Below are positions 10,265-20,902 of a stretch of DNA of 64,000 bases, piece by piece. Within the stretch, counting starts at the first letter, position 1. Every line of letters begins with the position of its first letter. Source of the DNA: Stentor roeselii (Eukaryota > Ciliophora > Heterotrichea > Heterotrichida > Stentoridae); contig RSEH01000009.1 of the NCBI GenBank assembly GCA_006503475.1, positions 62,001 through 126,000 on the forward strand, given 5' to 3'. The notes under the pieces are model-generated. The model was not told the DNA's origin. It searched no databases and saw only the letters and a list, made by a program, of their open reading frames with translations. Made by a program: the position numbers and the translations under genes.

Positions 10265-11431
10265 TTATTCTAAATTATCTATCGAATCAACCTCCATTCT
10301 TATATCCTTCCAATTCCGACCTTCATCTAAAACCTTTTCTAAAATTTCATTTCTAATTTCTCCAACATACTCAGTCTTATTTCCCTCAAAATCTTCAGCC
10401 AGTACTTTAAAGCAACAACGATAGAAAAAAAATCTCTGAACATCACTAAACCTTTCCTTACAAACCAAACATTCAGCTTTTTCTTTTTCTTCTGTAAAGA
10501 TAAAAATTCCGAAGCCAAGATTTTTAGCGACAGGATATTGAAAAGCTTCACAATTTGAATTGGAACATTTAGCCAATAATGAAAGGCCATTATATAAGGT
10601 TTTCCATTTGGGTAAAGGGTCAGCTGCCTCTGAAAAAATAGGCTGATTATCATCATCAAGTCTAAATTCAAGAGGAGGTGGCGATTTTAATATTTCATTA
10701 AGGATACCAAAAGGGTTTTCATTATTTAATGGTTTTGGCATTTGAAATCTTATTTGGTATTCGATATGAGAGTCGTTTTTTATTCCATAAAAGTTCAAGT
10801 CTTTATCATCTTCTAAATCTTGGTCATCTCTGAGCCAAATAAGGTAGTTTATTGGTTTTCTTTCGATTTCGGTTAGATATTGCTTTACTTTTGAGATTTT
10901 ATCAGTTATATCGAAGTAGCAGTAAATTGCATCTTCCATTGGAGTCCAGACTGTAATAAAAATCAAATTTATATCATAAACTGACTCCTGAACTAGTTCT
11001 ATCTCAGTATCAGTAGCGAAATCTGCTAAATTCCTATCAAGCGGCAGAATTGAAGAGTTATAAGCTAAAGCGAAATCCCTCATACAAAATTCTAAAGATT
11101 TATCTTTCGCTGATACTAAAAAACTGCAGATAAGATCCTGAACAGTTTTCCTAAACGCGAACATGACATGAGTCCTAATTTTTCCCTGAGGAGTGTTGAT
11201 GAAGAATCTCAATGTAAAGTTGTTTTTGGACCCGACTTGGAAATGACTGATGTTTTTTTCTAAGTTCATTCTGATGTACTCAGGGTCAGTGATTCCACCG
11301 CTTTGATATAAAGTCTGGTCTGGGCTGTAGATGCCTGTTAATGACTCGATATCTTCTTTCAGTTGGTACCAAGAAGAATATGTTATCTGATACGTCCCGG
11401 TCAATGTTTGGAATGTTAGAGCTCTTTCCAT
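10265..11431 (-). CDS. Protein with ubiquitin-like modules and a C-terminal Cys-rich domain
   Basis: The 388-aa protein is complete. Residues about 10-80 look like a ubiquitin fold, with LKEDIESLTGIYSPDQTLYQ matching the alpha-helix and following loop of ubiquitin, then ISHFQVGSKNNFTLRFF. Weaker ubiquitin-like patterns appear at about 85-155 and 160-230. The C-terminus (about 290-350) has paired cysteines, KCSNSNCEAF and CLVCKERF, suggesting one zinc site, followed by RFFFYRCCFKVL. It lacks a Gly-Gly end, so it is a ubiquitin-like-domain protein rather than a modifier. Function is unknown. Its 3' end borders the 56-bp repeat array. Confidence 0.65.
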   Translation of the reverse strand: MERALTFQTLTGTYQITYSSWYQLKEDIESLTGIYSPDQTLYQSGGITDPEYIRMNLEKNISHFQVGSKNNFTLRFFINTPQGKIRTHVMFAFRKTVQDLICSFLVSAKDKSLEFCMRDFALAYNSSILPLDRNLADFATDTEIELVQESVYDINLIFITVWTPMEDAIYCYFDITDKISKVKQYLTEIERKPINYLIWLRDDQDLEDDKDLNFYGIKNDSHIEYQIRFQMPKPLNNENPFGILNEILKSPPPLEFRLDDDNQPIFSEAADPLPKWKTLYNGLSLLAKCSNSNCEAFQYPVAKNLGFGIFIFTEEKEKAECLVCKERFSDVQRFFFYRCCFKVLAEDFEGNKTEYVGEIRNEILEKVLDEGRNWKDIRMEVDSIDNLE

Positions 11432-12363
11432 TTTTATTATTATAGGGTTTATTAGATGATGGGTTGCAGGAATTATAAGTTTTTGATAAATTTGATTATC
11501 TATGCAGTATTTAATTAAAATGTGAAAATTTTTTTATAATAAATTTTAATGAGTTTGTTTAGAAATGATGATTTTTATGAGAATATTTTGATTTAAATGA
11601 ACCTAGTTCAATTATATTAAATCTTTATGAATTTCTCACAATTTGATTTAACTAGATGAATTTATTTCGAACAATAAAATTATTTATGAAATAAAAGCTT
11701 AGTTTCATTGAAAAGCTTAAAGCTTTTTCACATTTTTTCAATCTGAGATTCTTTCCAATCATTTGAATACTATTTCAAGTCTTCTTTAGATAAAGTAATG
11801 CAAAGCCTTATATTTTAAAATCGAATATTGAAAAACACACTAATATTTTGAGTTTGACTCAAAAGAGAGAAAAATTTTAATTGATTTTTATTCTTTTATT
11901 TACACATCAAAATAAATCTGTGAATGAAATGCTTTGATTTGGCTGAAACTATTTTGTGTTTTTTATGTATTAAGCCTTGTTTTTAGTTATCAATAAGTAA
12001 TATTTCCGAAAAATAAATCGTATGATAAAATTACCTAACTTATTTATCTTTAAGTTTTAGTGGCTAATAGTTGAATTTTAGTTTTTCTGCAGTTCTTTTT
12101 ATTCATTTTGATTAAGATTCAAACATAACTAGATTCAAGATATCGGATAGAGTAGTCTTATTCAATATTTAATTTCGCATTTCTGAATAAATTAGGGATG
12201 TCATCAATGCAGTTACTTTCGATATATTGAAGATTACTCTAAAATCAAATTGACATTTATAGATTCGGTAAATATTTTATTTTGCAATAATGCTAAATTT
12301 AAAAGTTTCATGAGATGCTTATGTGAAATATCATAAAAAGCTACTTTAATTACTATCTAAGTA
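11432..12363. other. Gene-free AT-rich interval of about 930 bp
   Basis: No coding frame on either strand, no RNA gene and no clear repeat. A short imperfect inverted repeat, TGAAAAGCTTAAAGCTTTTTCA in part, sits near 11708-11730; it may be chance in this AT-rich DNA. Confidence 0.4.
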
Positions 12364-15300
12364 TTAACTATTCATTAATTGCTTACTGTCCTCGAATGTT
12401 TCCCTACTATTTTTTTCATATATCTGAGAAAACTCTTCGACTTTAGTGGTTTGATTGGTTGAATTGTATAAACCAATAAGATTTTCATAAGTAGATAATT
12501 CAACTCTTTTTCTAACTTGATGCTCTTTCATAATGTCCAGCGACATAAGATAATAATCCTCAGCTTTTTTATGGTTTTCTTGTTTCATAAGCAAATGCGC
12601 ATAATTATTATAAAGACAAATCAAACTCTCTGCATTGATCGGATCAGCTTTTTTTTCAACCTGAATTCTTTTCTTAAAAACATCTTCAGCCTCAACAAAA
12701 TTTTCTAATTTTATATAAAGAAGTGAAAGATTATTCAAAATAACTGAAATATCATGATGATCTTCAGGAAGACTCACTGAAAGACTATCAAGACATTGAA
12801 GATAAAATTCTTTTGCTTTCAAAAGCTCATTTTTTTGCATTAAAACATTACCCAAGTTGTTGCAAGTTGAAGCCAAGTCAGGATGATGCTCATTTTGAAT
12901 ATTTTTATCGATTTCCAAGCAAATTCTAAAAAATTTCTCAGATTCTTCAAGATTTCCTTTTTCAAGATGAATAATTGCAAGGCCATGATAAGTCTCAACC
13001 ATTTCAGGATGTGTTTCAACATTGAAATGCTTTTTCTGAACCTCAAGACACCTTTGGTAATATTTTGTTGATTCTTCAAAATTTTCTTTATGAAGGTAAA
13101 TTTCTCCTAATTCTTTCAAGGTTTTCATGTAAGTAGGACTGTTTTCTTGATCGATTTCTAAGCTTTTCAGGTAATATTTTTCTGAAGAATCTAAATTTTT
13201 TTGTGATTTGTAAAAATCTGCGAGTTTAGAGTATGTTTTTGATAGGGTCTTTTCGTTGATAGTGTTGTTTTCTTGAATTGTTACACTTTTTTCCAAACAA
13301 TTTTGAGCGATTTGAAGGTCGTCTTGTGCGATGAAGAAATCTGCGAGTTTTTGAAGATTTGGTACCAAAGATTTTGATCTATATGAAGACCTTTCAATAT
13401 CATTCAGTGCATTTCGGTAACAATTTTCAACTTTATTGTTAAATCCTCGATTTTCATACTTTTCAGCAAGTTTAAAATAAGTAGAAATTTTTTCTGATAC
13501 TTTTTCAGGTTCTTTTTCTTCATATATTTGTTTTTGAATTTCTAAGGTCTTTTCACTTTTAAATTCGTTGACGTTATCGTAAAGGTCCGAAAGTTTTTTT
13601 AGTAAAACGGTGGATATCGAGTCTTCTGCTTGTTTTGAGCAGAATTTTTCGATTTTTTCTAATATTTTTTTAAGTTTTTCTAGATCGTGTTGAATATATT
13701 TATAACCTGCAGCTAGGTTTAGGAAAAGTTTTAATTCTTCTTCTTTGTTGATCTCAAGTTCTTTTGTTAATAATTCAATGCGGGCAATCATTTCTTCTTG
13801 TTCTTGATATTTGCTTTGATTTTCAATTAATTGTTCATTGATTTCGAATTTTTCATTGTACTGTTTTAGAAGAGCCTCTTTGTTTTCATCTTTATTCTCT
13901 TTCTGAGAACTTGAATTAATATTATTATCATTCAGATTCAACACTCTTCTCTCAATTTCACAATCATCAATATGTTTAAAGTTTTTTTTGCTAATCCCAA
14001 GCAAAGCCAGTCTTATTCCATTTGGCCAGCCTTTGATTTCATTAACAAGTTCGTCAATATCAGTGGTTTTAGAGTATTGAAGCAAAAATTCCTTTACAAG
14101 TCTATCATCTAAAGGTCTAAGAATGAAAGCATTACGTGATTGAAGATCTCTTGATGTATAAAGGTACTTTATATTTAATTTTTTTATGTATAATTTTTTT
14201 AAAGCATCTTCACTTTCTAAGAAAATTAGGATCTTTTCATCTTTAATTGACTGTAGATTTTCGTGAATTGTTTTATTTTTATTTGAAGATTGTAAATCTG
14301 ATAGGGAAGAATTAAGATCATTTATATCTGTATCTATTGAATTTGAGTTGATTTGGTAGATTATTCTGTATTCTGAATAGTAATATTCACAGTATTGGTA
14401 GCCTAGCCAGGTTTTTCCGGATCCAGCATTTCCACATAAAATTATTAAATTTTCTTTTTCAAATCTCTTATGAATTTCTTGAACTTCTGAGTCTCTATCA
14501 ATCATTTCATAAAATAATTTATTAAATTTCATAACCTTCACAATTTTCTTCTTAATATTAATATCTAACGCATTAATACTTGTATGAATTATTTTCAGAA
14601 CACGACTATTTTTTTCTCGCTTCTCAAGGTTATGTAACTTGCTCAATGCCTTTTCAGAAATGACCTTATTTTTATTTAACCTTATATTTTTCAATAATTT
14701 AGCACACATGGCTCTAATCTTCCAATCATCACTTGAAATTTTTTTTTCAATTATATCAAAAATCTCTGTTGAAATAAATTTATTTGACACCCTTTCTTGC
14801 AAAATATATTCAATTATATTATCAATCAAAATGATAATATTTTCAGTCTTCAACTTATCCAAAACTTGTAATTCAGCTTTCAGCATATCTTCAATATTTT
14901 TCTCGGTTTCAAGTTTATTTTTCTCGGTTTCAAGTTTATTTTCCTCGGTTTCAAGTTTATTTTCCTCGGTTTCAAGTTTATTTTCCTCAAATATACTATA
15001 AGTTTCAAATATTATTTGGTAGTTTTGAAAACTCATTCTAAGATTTTCAATAGTCTCCTTAAAACTGTTTGCTATTTTCCTCAATGCAGCAGCCAGATTG
15101 CAATTTCTAATATCTGATATAATATCAATTAAAATTAAACCTTTATTATATAATTGTTGAATTATACCCTCTGTGCTTTTGGCATCTGTGACTAGTTTAA
15201 TTATTATCTTTAAGTCAAGACTTGTTGAAATTCTAGGATGTTTTTCTTCACGTGCATCAATAAGTTTCAATGCTGTACTTAGTTTTTCTTTTATTTTTTT

Positions 15301-15942
15301 TTTTTCTTCTGAGGTAAAAACTACAAATCCTTTGTTTTTGATAAAATAGGCATAGTAAAATTTTCGCATAATTCTTACAACTTTTTCTGCACTTTCTATT
15401 TTTACACAGTTCCAGATACTTGACTTGTCAATATATTTTAAAAGTATATCTGCTATTGCATAAGGGTGCTCACATAGATGTGGTTTTATTAGACTGAGTT
15501 GATTTATAATTTCTTCATCAAAATTGGTATCTTTCATTAATATTTGAATTTTTTTTGCTAGTTCACTTGCTTTTTGTTGGGTTTTGTTTTCTAATTCACT
15601 TGGGTCTATGGATTCGTTGTTATAATTTTGAAATTTTTTATAAGAATCTATAACTTTTCCTTTACAACAGAGTTTAGCTCTTATTTTAGCACAAGCTCCT
15701 GAACCTAACAACCCTGGGCAAAGGCTGAGCTGAAGAGTTTCATAGTTGATAAATAATTTCCTGATAAAGATTGAAGGAAACTTAGCCATCCACATGAATT
15801 TTTCACAACTCAAATTTGATGAGGGTATCACACATCTGCTGGACTTGTCCTTAGACTCGATTGCTGCCTCGACTTGTCCATTAAAGATTGAAAAAAGAAT
15901 AGAAATTCCTGCTTTGAGCTCTAACCGAACCTGGTTATCCAT
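12364..15942 (-). CDS. STAND NTPase with C-terminal TPR array (NLR-like architecture)
   Basis: The 1,192-aa protein has an N-terminal region of unknown fold, including a Cys-containing stretch at about 75-95. A helical region follows, then five tandem copies of a 7-residue unit (ENKLETE) at about 318-353. An NTPase module has the P-loop GNAGSGKTWLGYQ near residue 505 and a Walker-B-like hydrophobic strand KILIFLESED. After a coiled coil come kinesin-light-chain-type TPRs from about 860 to 1165 (for example STKYYQRCLEVQKKHFNVET). Nucleotide-driven sensors of the STAND class have this order, NTPase then repeats. A sensing or signalling role is inferred; the ligand is unknown. Confidence 0.8.
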   Translation of the reverse strand: MDNQVRLELKAGISILFSIFNGQVEAAIESKDKSSRCVIPSSNLSCEKFMWMAKFPSIFIRKLFINYETLQLSLCPGLLGSGACAKIRAKLCCKGKVIDSYKKFQNYNNESIDPSELENKTQQKASELAKKIQILMKDTNFDEEIINQLSLIKPHLCEHPYAIADILLKYIDKSSIWNCVKIESAEKVVRIMRKFYYAYFIKNKGFVVFTSEEKKKIKEKLSTALKLIDAREEKHPRISTSLDLKIIIKLVTDAKSTEGIIQQLYNKGLILIDIISDIRNCNLAAALRKIANSFKETIENLRMSFQNYQIIFETYSIFEENKLETEENKLETEENKLETEKNKLETEKNIEDMLKAELQVLDKLKTENIIILIDNIIEYILQERVSNKFISTEIFDIIEKKISSDDWKIRAMCAKLLKNIRLNKNKVISEKALSKLHNLEKREKNSRVLKIIHTSINALDINIKKKIVKVMKFNKLFYEMIDRDSEVQEIHKRFEKENLIILCGNAGSGKTWLGYQYCEYYYSEYRIIYQINSNSIDTDINDLNSSLSDLQSSNKNKTIHENLQSIKDEKILIFLESEDALKKLYIKKLNIKYLYTSRDLQSRNAFILRPLDDRLVKEFLLQYSKTTDIDELVNEIKGWPNGIRLALLGISKKNFKHIDDCEIERRVLNLNDNNINSSSQKENKDENKEALLKQYNEKFEINEQLIENQSKYQEQEEMIARIELLTKELEINKEEELKLFLNLAAGYKYIQHDLEKLKKILEKIEKFCSKQAEDSISTVLLKKLSDLYDNVNEFKSEKTLEIQKQIYEEKEPEKVSEKISTYFKLAEKYENRGFNNKVENCYRNALNDIERSSYRSKSLVPNLQKLADFFIAQDDLQIAQNCLEKSVTIQENNTINEKTLSKTYSKLADFYKSQKNLDSSEKYYLKSLEIDQENSPTYMKTLKELGEIYLHKENFEESTKYYQRCLEVQKKHFNVETHPEMVETYHGLAIIHLEKGNLEESEKFFRICLEIDKNIQNEHHPDLASTCNNLGNVLMQKNELLKAKEFYLQCLDSLSVSLPEDHHDISVILNNLSLLYIKLENFVEAEDVFKKRIQVEKKADPINAESLICLYNNYAHLLMKQENHKKAEDYYLMSLDIMKEHQVRKRVELSTYENLIGLYNSTNQTTKVEEFSQIYEKNSRETFEDSKQLMNS
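14897..14990 (-). repeat. In-frame 21-bp minisatellite inside the STAND gene
   Basis: Four full 21-bp units and a partial fifth, on the plus strand CTCGGTTTCAAGTTTATTTT with T/C variants, encode the 7-residue unit E-N-K-L-E-T-E. Because the unit is a multiple of three, copy-number change keeps the frame. Confidence 0.9.
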
Positions 15943-16485
15943 TTATAACCTCATATAAATGGTTTGGGTTATAATGAATTAGGTTGAAAAAGTAAGAAAA
16001 TAATGGATTTTGTCTTTAATTTTGGTATTTTGAATATTCTACATTTTGAATATTTTGTAGAACTATATTATATAAGGAAAATGGATGAGGTATAGGAATC
16101 TTTTTAAAGGTTTTTAGTTTAGTTAAGACACTTTTATAATTGGTTGAAGTTTGAATCTGTAGTCTTTTGAAGATTCATAATCAAACTATCATTTGTTTCT
16201 TGAATTTTGAATAAGTAGCCTTAGAAATATCAATATAAACAATCAAGATTAATTATCTCAGAATATTGACTATTGATGATAAAAGTAGCAAAAAATTAAG
16301 CGTAAATTTCGCTAATCTAGATTCTTTCATTATTCATTAGAATAATAATCTTTAAATACATTCCTAAAAATCAACCCATTCTCTCTTAATCCATGAAACC
16401 ATTCTCTCCCAAACCACTATCTAAAACTAATTCTCACCTCCAACAAAAACAAAAATTTCTTCAATCCTAATTAAAATAACCCTAT
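15943..16485. other. AT-rich intergenic region
   Basis: No coding frame or RNA gene recognised; contains the upstream side of the STAND gene and the 3' flank of the VOC gene. Confidence 0.4.
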
Positions 16486-17118
16486 CTACTTTCCACACCT
16501 CTTATTAAAAGCCTGAGCAAAGACTTCCTTAGCTCTACGAGTGACTCTATTAAATTCAAGTTGTTCACCATTCGGTCCTTTCAAATAAAGTAAGTCCCAC
16601 CCATCAAATTCATTTCCTTCCTGTCGTACCATGAAAGTCCTTACCTCTCCCTGGGGTCCTCTTGAGACTCGATTGAATCTAACCTTATCAAATCCTCTTT
16701 CAACAGCTTTTGCTTCTAAGTCAATCGCGAACTGTTCAATATCGACGTCATCTTTCAAATAAAACGAGATGTGCATTGAATTGACGATGGCAGGACTCGA
16801 GGCCTGATTGAAGGCCTGAAAAGTTTTGCCTTCTTCGTCAGCGGAGTGGTATTTAAGCAGCTCTATCACGACGTTGTCGAATTGAATGAACCGCACGTCG
16901 AGTTCATCGGAACCGTCTCGTAAGTTTGGAACGAAAGGCTGGTGATCGATTTCTTCTTTTTCTAGAAGGGCGTTGTGGATCTCTGGACCTTTGAAACCGT
17001 TTCCGGTGATTATTGGAGTTCCTCCTAGGACCTCGGTGTAGAATTCAAATGCACGCTCCATGTTTTCGACTGTTATTCCGATGTGGTGAACACCTTGTAA
17101 GTGACCTCCTAAAGACAT
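16486..17118 (-). CDS. VOC (glyoxalase/dioxygenase fold) protein
   Basis: The 210-aa protein opens with GVHHIGITVENMERAFEFY, the classic first strand and helix of a vicinal-oxygen-chelate module, whose second His is the usual metal ligand. A second half begins at NSMHISFYLKDD and ends with LKGPNGEQLEFNRV, where the Glu is the usual last ligand. Two modules in about 200 residues fit glyoxalase I-like or related metal enzymes. The substrate cannot be told from sequence. It is flanked by long spacers on both sides and has no intron. Confidence 0.85.
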   Translation of the reverse strand: MSLGGHLQGVHHIGITVENMERAFEFYTEVLGGTPIITGNGFKGPEIHNALLEKEEIDHQPFVPNLRDGSDELDVRFIQFDNVVIELLKYHSADEEGKTFQAFNQASSPAIVNSMHISFYLKDDVDIEQFAIDLEAKAVERGFDKVRFNRVSRGPQGEVRTFMVRQEGNEFDGWDLLYLKGPNGEQLEFNRVTRRAKEVFAQAFNKRCGK

Positions 17119-18273
17119 TTATTAGGTGGAGCGGAAAATGGAAAATGGAAGAGGATTTCTGATGGTATATTTAAATTTTTTATTAGGAATGGTTTAAGTG
17201 ATTTGTTTTGAGAGTTAAATATTGTTTTGAATTTAGTTAGGAGGATCTATTAGGATTAATAATATTAATCATCTAAAATAGCTACAAAAGATTATTATTA
17301 TTTTATATTATCTGATAAAGGACTTATTCTTTCTTTCTGTCAGCAATAATCAGATAATTTTGCTTAGTTATCATGACCTTCAGTTTTACTTAGTATCTCT
17401 AAATTCCCTATTAAATGAAAGACATGCAGTTCATAAAATCTTTTCAATTACTTACTAAAAATAAGAGTTCTCTATAAATTATCATGAATCCTTAATAATC
17501 TTATTTTATTCAGAGCAAAACCTTCTATAAATAAGAAATATTTCATATCAAAGTTCTTTGACATTTATTGTTTTAGACTCACATTAGATAAACTTTTATC
17601 AGAATTAGCTTTTTGAAGAGATTTATAAAATATTCGACCTGCTTTGCTTTAATAATATTGATTTGGTTTATAAAATAATTATAGAGAGAAAGGCTTGGCC
17701 ATATCAAGAAATCATTTAAGATAAGTATCTATGCTCTCTAGGAAGTTCAGTGTGTTTCAAACAAACTATTTGATGAATAATATATAGATAAAATTAGGCA
17801 ATCCTGATATTCAAAATTTCTCCGATCTCCATTTATCAAATAATAAAGAATTGCCATCTAGTAGATGCTCTAGATGGACGGAACTATCATTGAAAACCAA
17901 TATTTTGTAAAATCTTGCAAATGCTGTATACTAGGCTAATTGATAGCCAGATTATCCTACCATTAATTAATCAAAAAAACAGTCCATCTTAGAAAATTTA
18001 ACATCATCCTAGATTGGCTGATTTTTTATATTTTGTATAAGAATCTGATTAAATACTAGATCAAATTTAATTCTGAATTTTTTTACATTCCAAGTTGTAT
18101 TTCTTGATAAATTAAGCAGATAAAATTAAAAAATTAAAGGAAATCGAAAAGAACATACTGATAATCTAAAAAATTAAGAACCAAAGATGACTGAATGAAT
18201 CGCTGAGAAGATATTTCAAACTTTTAAATTAATTCAAGTGTTTTAGTACACTTTTAACATCCTAATCATAAAA
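17119..18273. other. Gene-free AT-rich interval of about 1.15 kb
   Basis: The longest clearly empty stretch. Stops in all frames; no tRNA, repeat or conserved protein piece recognised. It separates a minus-strand gene from a plus-strand gene and so must hold both promoters. Confidence 0.4.
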
Positions 18274-19395
18274 ATGGAATCATCACACAAAAAAACTCCT
18301 TCAATTTCCCTCTCAAATCCTTTGGTAGTTTCAGAAATGCTTAAAACAACAGTAAACTATATCATAAAATCAGAGCACGGAGAAGAAATCCATGAATCAA
18401 CACGAACATATGAAGAATTCATCCATCTTCGGAAACTCTTAGCTCAAAAATGGCCAGGAACCTTCCTACCAGCGATACCGAGTAAGTCTTTTTTGAGCAA
18501 TTTAAACACAAAATACATAAAAACTTACAAAAGACAGCTTGAAGAATTTTTCAGCTACACCCAAACAATCCCTCATCTCTTCGAAAGCGAAGAATTCCAA
18601 TGTTTCCTAAAATCCAAATCTCCCTTCACCTTAAAGCCAAAATCCGACCATTCCGAAGTATCTCTAAACCACCAGGCAATATTCCACGAGTACATCGGAA
18701 GAGCCTTAAACCCCGAGTCACTATCATCTTTAAAAGACCACGAAACCCAACTTCAACTTTCTCTTCAATCAATAATCGACATGCGAGACAAAGCAGAAGT
18801 CCTTTCAGAAGACTTCAAAAAGTTCCACTCTTCCTTCGCCAGTGCTTTCAACTCTTTAGAAAAAAATGAAAAGTTGTTAGTCACTTCAGAAGACTCAGAA
18901 GATCTTTTTTTTTATCCAGATCTTCCAAATGTAAAAAATAACTTTTTTGAATTCAGTTCTTGGGCAGAAAATGAAATTTTACAGATTGAAGCCATGCTTG
19001 AAGCAGTTGAATTTGTTTGGAAATTGCAGAAAATGCAAGATGATATTGAAAGTTTTCTTTTAAATTGCAGAGCTGAACTGGAAAAAATTGATAATAATCG
19101 AGTTTCTTTCACGAAATTGTTAAGCTTTAAGACTAAGGAGAAATTTATTAGGGATAAAAATTTTGATATTGCGAATAAGGAAAATGAAAAAATGAATTTG
19201 AGGAATTTTCAGACTATTGTTGCTTTGAGGTTAAATGATTTGGAAATTCCGAGGTTTAAGGAAGATAGACTTGCTGGGTTTGGGGTTATGAAGGAAAAGT
19301 TTAATGAGATTGTGAAGAAGTCGGTGGAAACTTTTACTTTTGCTGCTAATAAAACTTTGGCTAATGTTTCGAGAAGTAGGTTGAATAGTACTTAG
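18274..19395 (+). CDS. PX-domain sorting nexin-like protein
   Basis: The 373-aa protein has a PX domain at about residues 20-115, with TRTYEEFIHLRKLLAQKWPG followed by the phosphoinositide loop FLPAIPSKSFL and YKRQLEEFF. The remaining 240 residues are helical and charged, as in the BAR-like half of endosomal sorting nexins. Expected role: binding PI3P on endosomes and shaping or sorting vesicles. Synonymous codons shift from C/A-ending in the first half to T/G-ending in the second, part of the skew pattern noted in the findings. Confidence 0.85.
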   Translation: MESSHKKTPSISLSNPLVVSEMLKTTVNYIIKSEHGEEIHESTRTYEEFIHLRKLLAQKWPGTFLPAIPSKSFLSNLNTKYIKTYKRQLEEFFSYTQTIPHLFESEEFQCFLKSKSPFTLKPKSDHSEVSLNHQAIFHEYIGRALNPESLSSLKDHETQLQLSLQSIIDMRDKAEVLSEDFKKFHSSFASAFNSLEKNEKLLVTSEDSEDLFFYPDLPNVKNNFFEFSSWAENEILQIEAMLEAVEFVWKLQKMQDDIESFLLNCRAELEKIDNNRVSFTKLLSFKTKEKFIRDKNFDIANKENEKMNLRNFQTIVALRLNDLEIPRFKEDRLAGFGVMKEKFNEIVKKSVETFTFAANKTLANVSRSRLNST

Positions 19396-19627
19396 ATTAG
19401 GATGGAGAATTTATTGTTATTTAGGATTTAATTCTAGGAGATAATGGATGAGAATAGGACTTTTTTAGAGGGTTTAGATGAGCGAAGGATTAATTTAATG
19501 TTTTTTTTTTGAAAAAAGTGAATAAATGAGAGAGTTAATTCTCATAACCTTTTATCAATCCTTAACCACTTCATAAATCTCCATAATTCCAATTCTTAAC
19601 ATAATAAAGATTAAATCTTAAATAAAT

Positions 19628-20881
19628 CTACTCAACTTTCCTATTTCCAGAATTCTCAAGTTTCTTCTGCAATAAGTTATTCTGAATCTTCAAATCAACA
19701 CACTGACTTTTCGATTTAAACAACTCTCTTTCAAACAACTCACACTTATCACATCCAACCAAAATTTTCTTATCTCCTCTCAAATGAAGTTCTTTATGGT
19801 GACTTCCAAGTCCAATCCTCTTCAACCCTTTCTTAATTTTTTCCTTCACATTTTTTTCCTTTCCTCCTGCATAAAAAATGCAAAGTTTTACATCTTCAAC
19901 CATTTTAAGCCATTTAATTTCATCGAATTTCCAATGATTCCTCTGAAAGTTTTCATAAAGTTTATCAATAATTCCAGAAATAATTTTTGAGTCTTGAGTT
20001 TTACTATTTTCCAACAAATTTACAATGATTAATGCTGAGTTTGTTTGAAGTAAGTTGAAAATTTCTTGAAATGATGATGATGTTAGCAGGTTTCCGGATA
20101 AGTCGAGGACTTTGACAAAGTCATCGTAAAAGAGACCATGGGTTAAGTTGATGAGTCCTTTGTCGGTGATTTTATTGTGAGATAGGTTTACTTCTCGAAG
20201 TCCACCTAATTGAGGCGCAGGATGACCGTTTCTCAGCCCATGACTCCACTCAAGTTCAACCTGGCAGCTATTAACTCTAGAAATAACACGACTAACAATA
20301 TCACACCCATCATTTTCCAACAGATTAAAAGACAAGTCTATTTTCCCAAGTTCTTTCAAATCAATTCCATTACTAAAAACATTCAAATCCTCATCCCTTA
20401 AATCACATTTAGTAATTTGTATCTCAGCAAGACTAACAACGACTTTCAAGCAATGATTCATCATGATCCAAGCCTTGGAATCAAAGTGAAAACCTTGAAT
20501 TTTCAAAGAAACAAGGCATCCTTTATTCTGAAAGTTGAAAGAAAATCCTTCTAAAAGTTTTCCAAGGTTGTAAAGTGAATGATTTTGAGCAAGTTTCGAT
20601 ATTTGAACTTTTACCGTCTTGTTCAAAGAAGACTTCGCAGGTCTTGAAGACTGACTAGGACTTCCTTCAAGTTCTAAACAAGATATACAAGGAAGTATCT
20701 TCAATCCTTCCACAATTAACGAAATATCTAAAAGCTCTGCTTTGTCAAAGTTCAACCTGAACCTTCCTGACTGTATAAAAAGAAAAAAGTCTTTAGGAAG
20801 TCGATGGGCGTAATACTGACTCATTATGCAAAACTTTTCAAATGGTGTGTCTTTTGTTTTTTTGTTTAACTTGACCAGCAT
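19628..20881 (-). CDS. CEP78-like leucine-rich repeat protein
   Basis: The 417-aa protein has ribonuclease-inhibitor-type LRRs at about 100-300. The stretch from EWSHGLR through LGGLREVNLSHNKITDKGL to VKVLDLSGNLLTS and LLQTNSALIIVNL follows the same order as the corresponding part of centrosomal CEP78. The tail (about 370-417) is a short coiled coil. CEP78 acts at the mother centriole or basal body in ciliogenesis, which fits a ciliate and the STPGR neighbour. The family call is from memory and is moderate. It is the last gene of a tight minus-strand run, 21 nt after the preceding stop. Confidence 0.6.
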   Translation of the reverse strand: MLVKLNKKTKDTPFEKFCIMSQYYAHRLPKDFFLFIQSGRFRLNFDKAELLDISLIVEGLKILPCISCLELEGSPSQSSRPAKSSLNKTVKVQISKLAQNHSLYNLGKLLEGFSFNFQNKGCLVSLKIQGFHFDSKAWIMMNHCLKVVVSLAEIQITKCDLRDEDLNVFSNGIDLKELGKIDLSFNLLENDGCDIVSRVISRVNSCQVELEWSHGLRNGHPAPQLGGLREVNLSHNKITDKGLINLTHGLFYDDFVKVLDLSGNLLTSSSFQEIFNLLQTNSALIIVNLLENSKTQDSKIISGIIDKLYENFQRNHWKFDEIKWLKMVEDVKLCIFYAGGKEKNVKEKIKKGLKRIGLGSHHKELHLRGDKKILVGCDKCELFERELFKSKSQCVDLKIQNNLLQKKLENSGNRKVE

Positions 20882-20902
20882 TGTTTAATTAATAAGAAAT
20901 GG

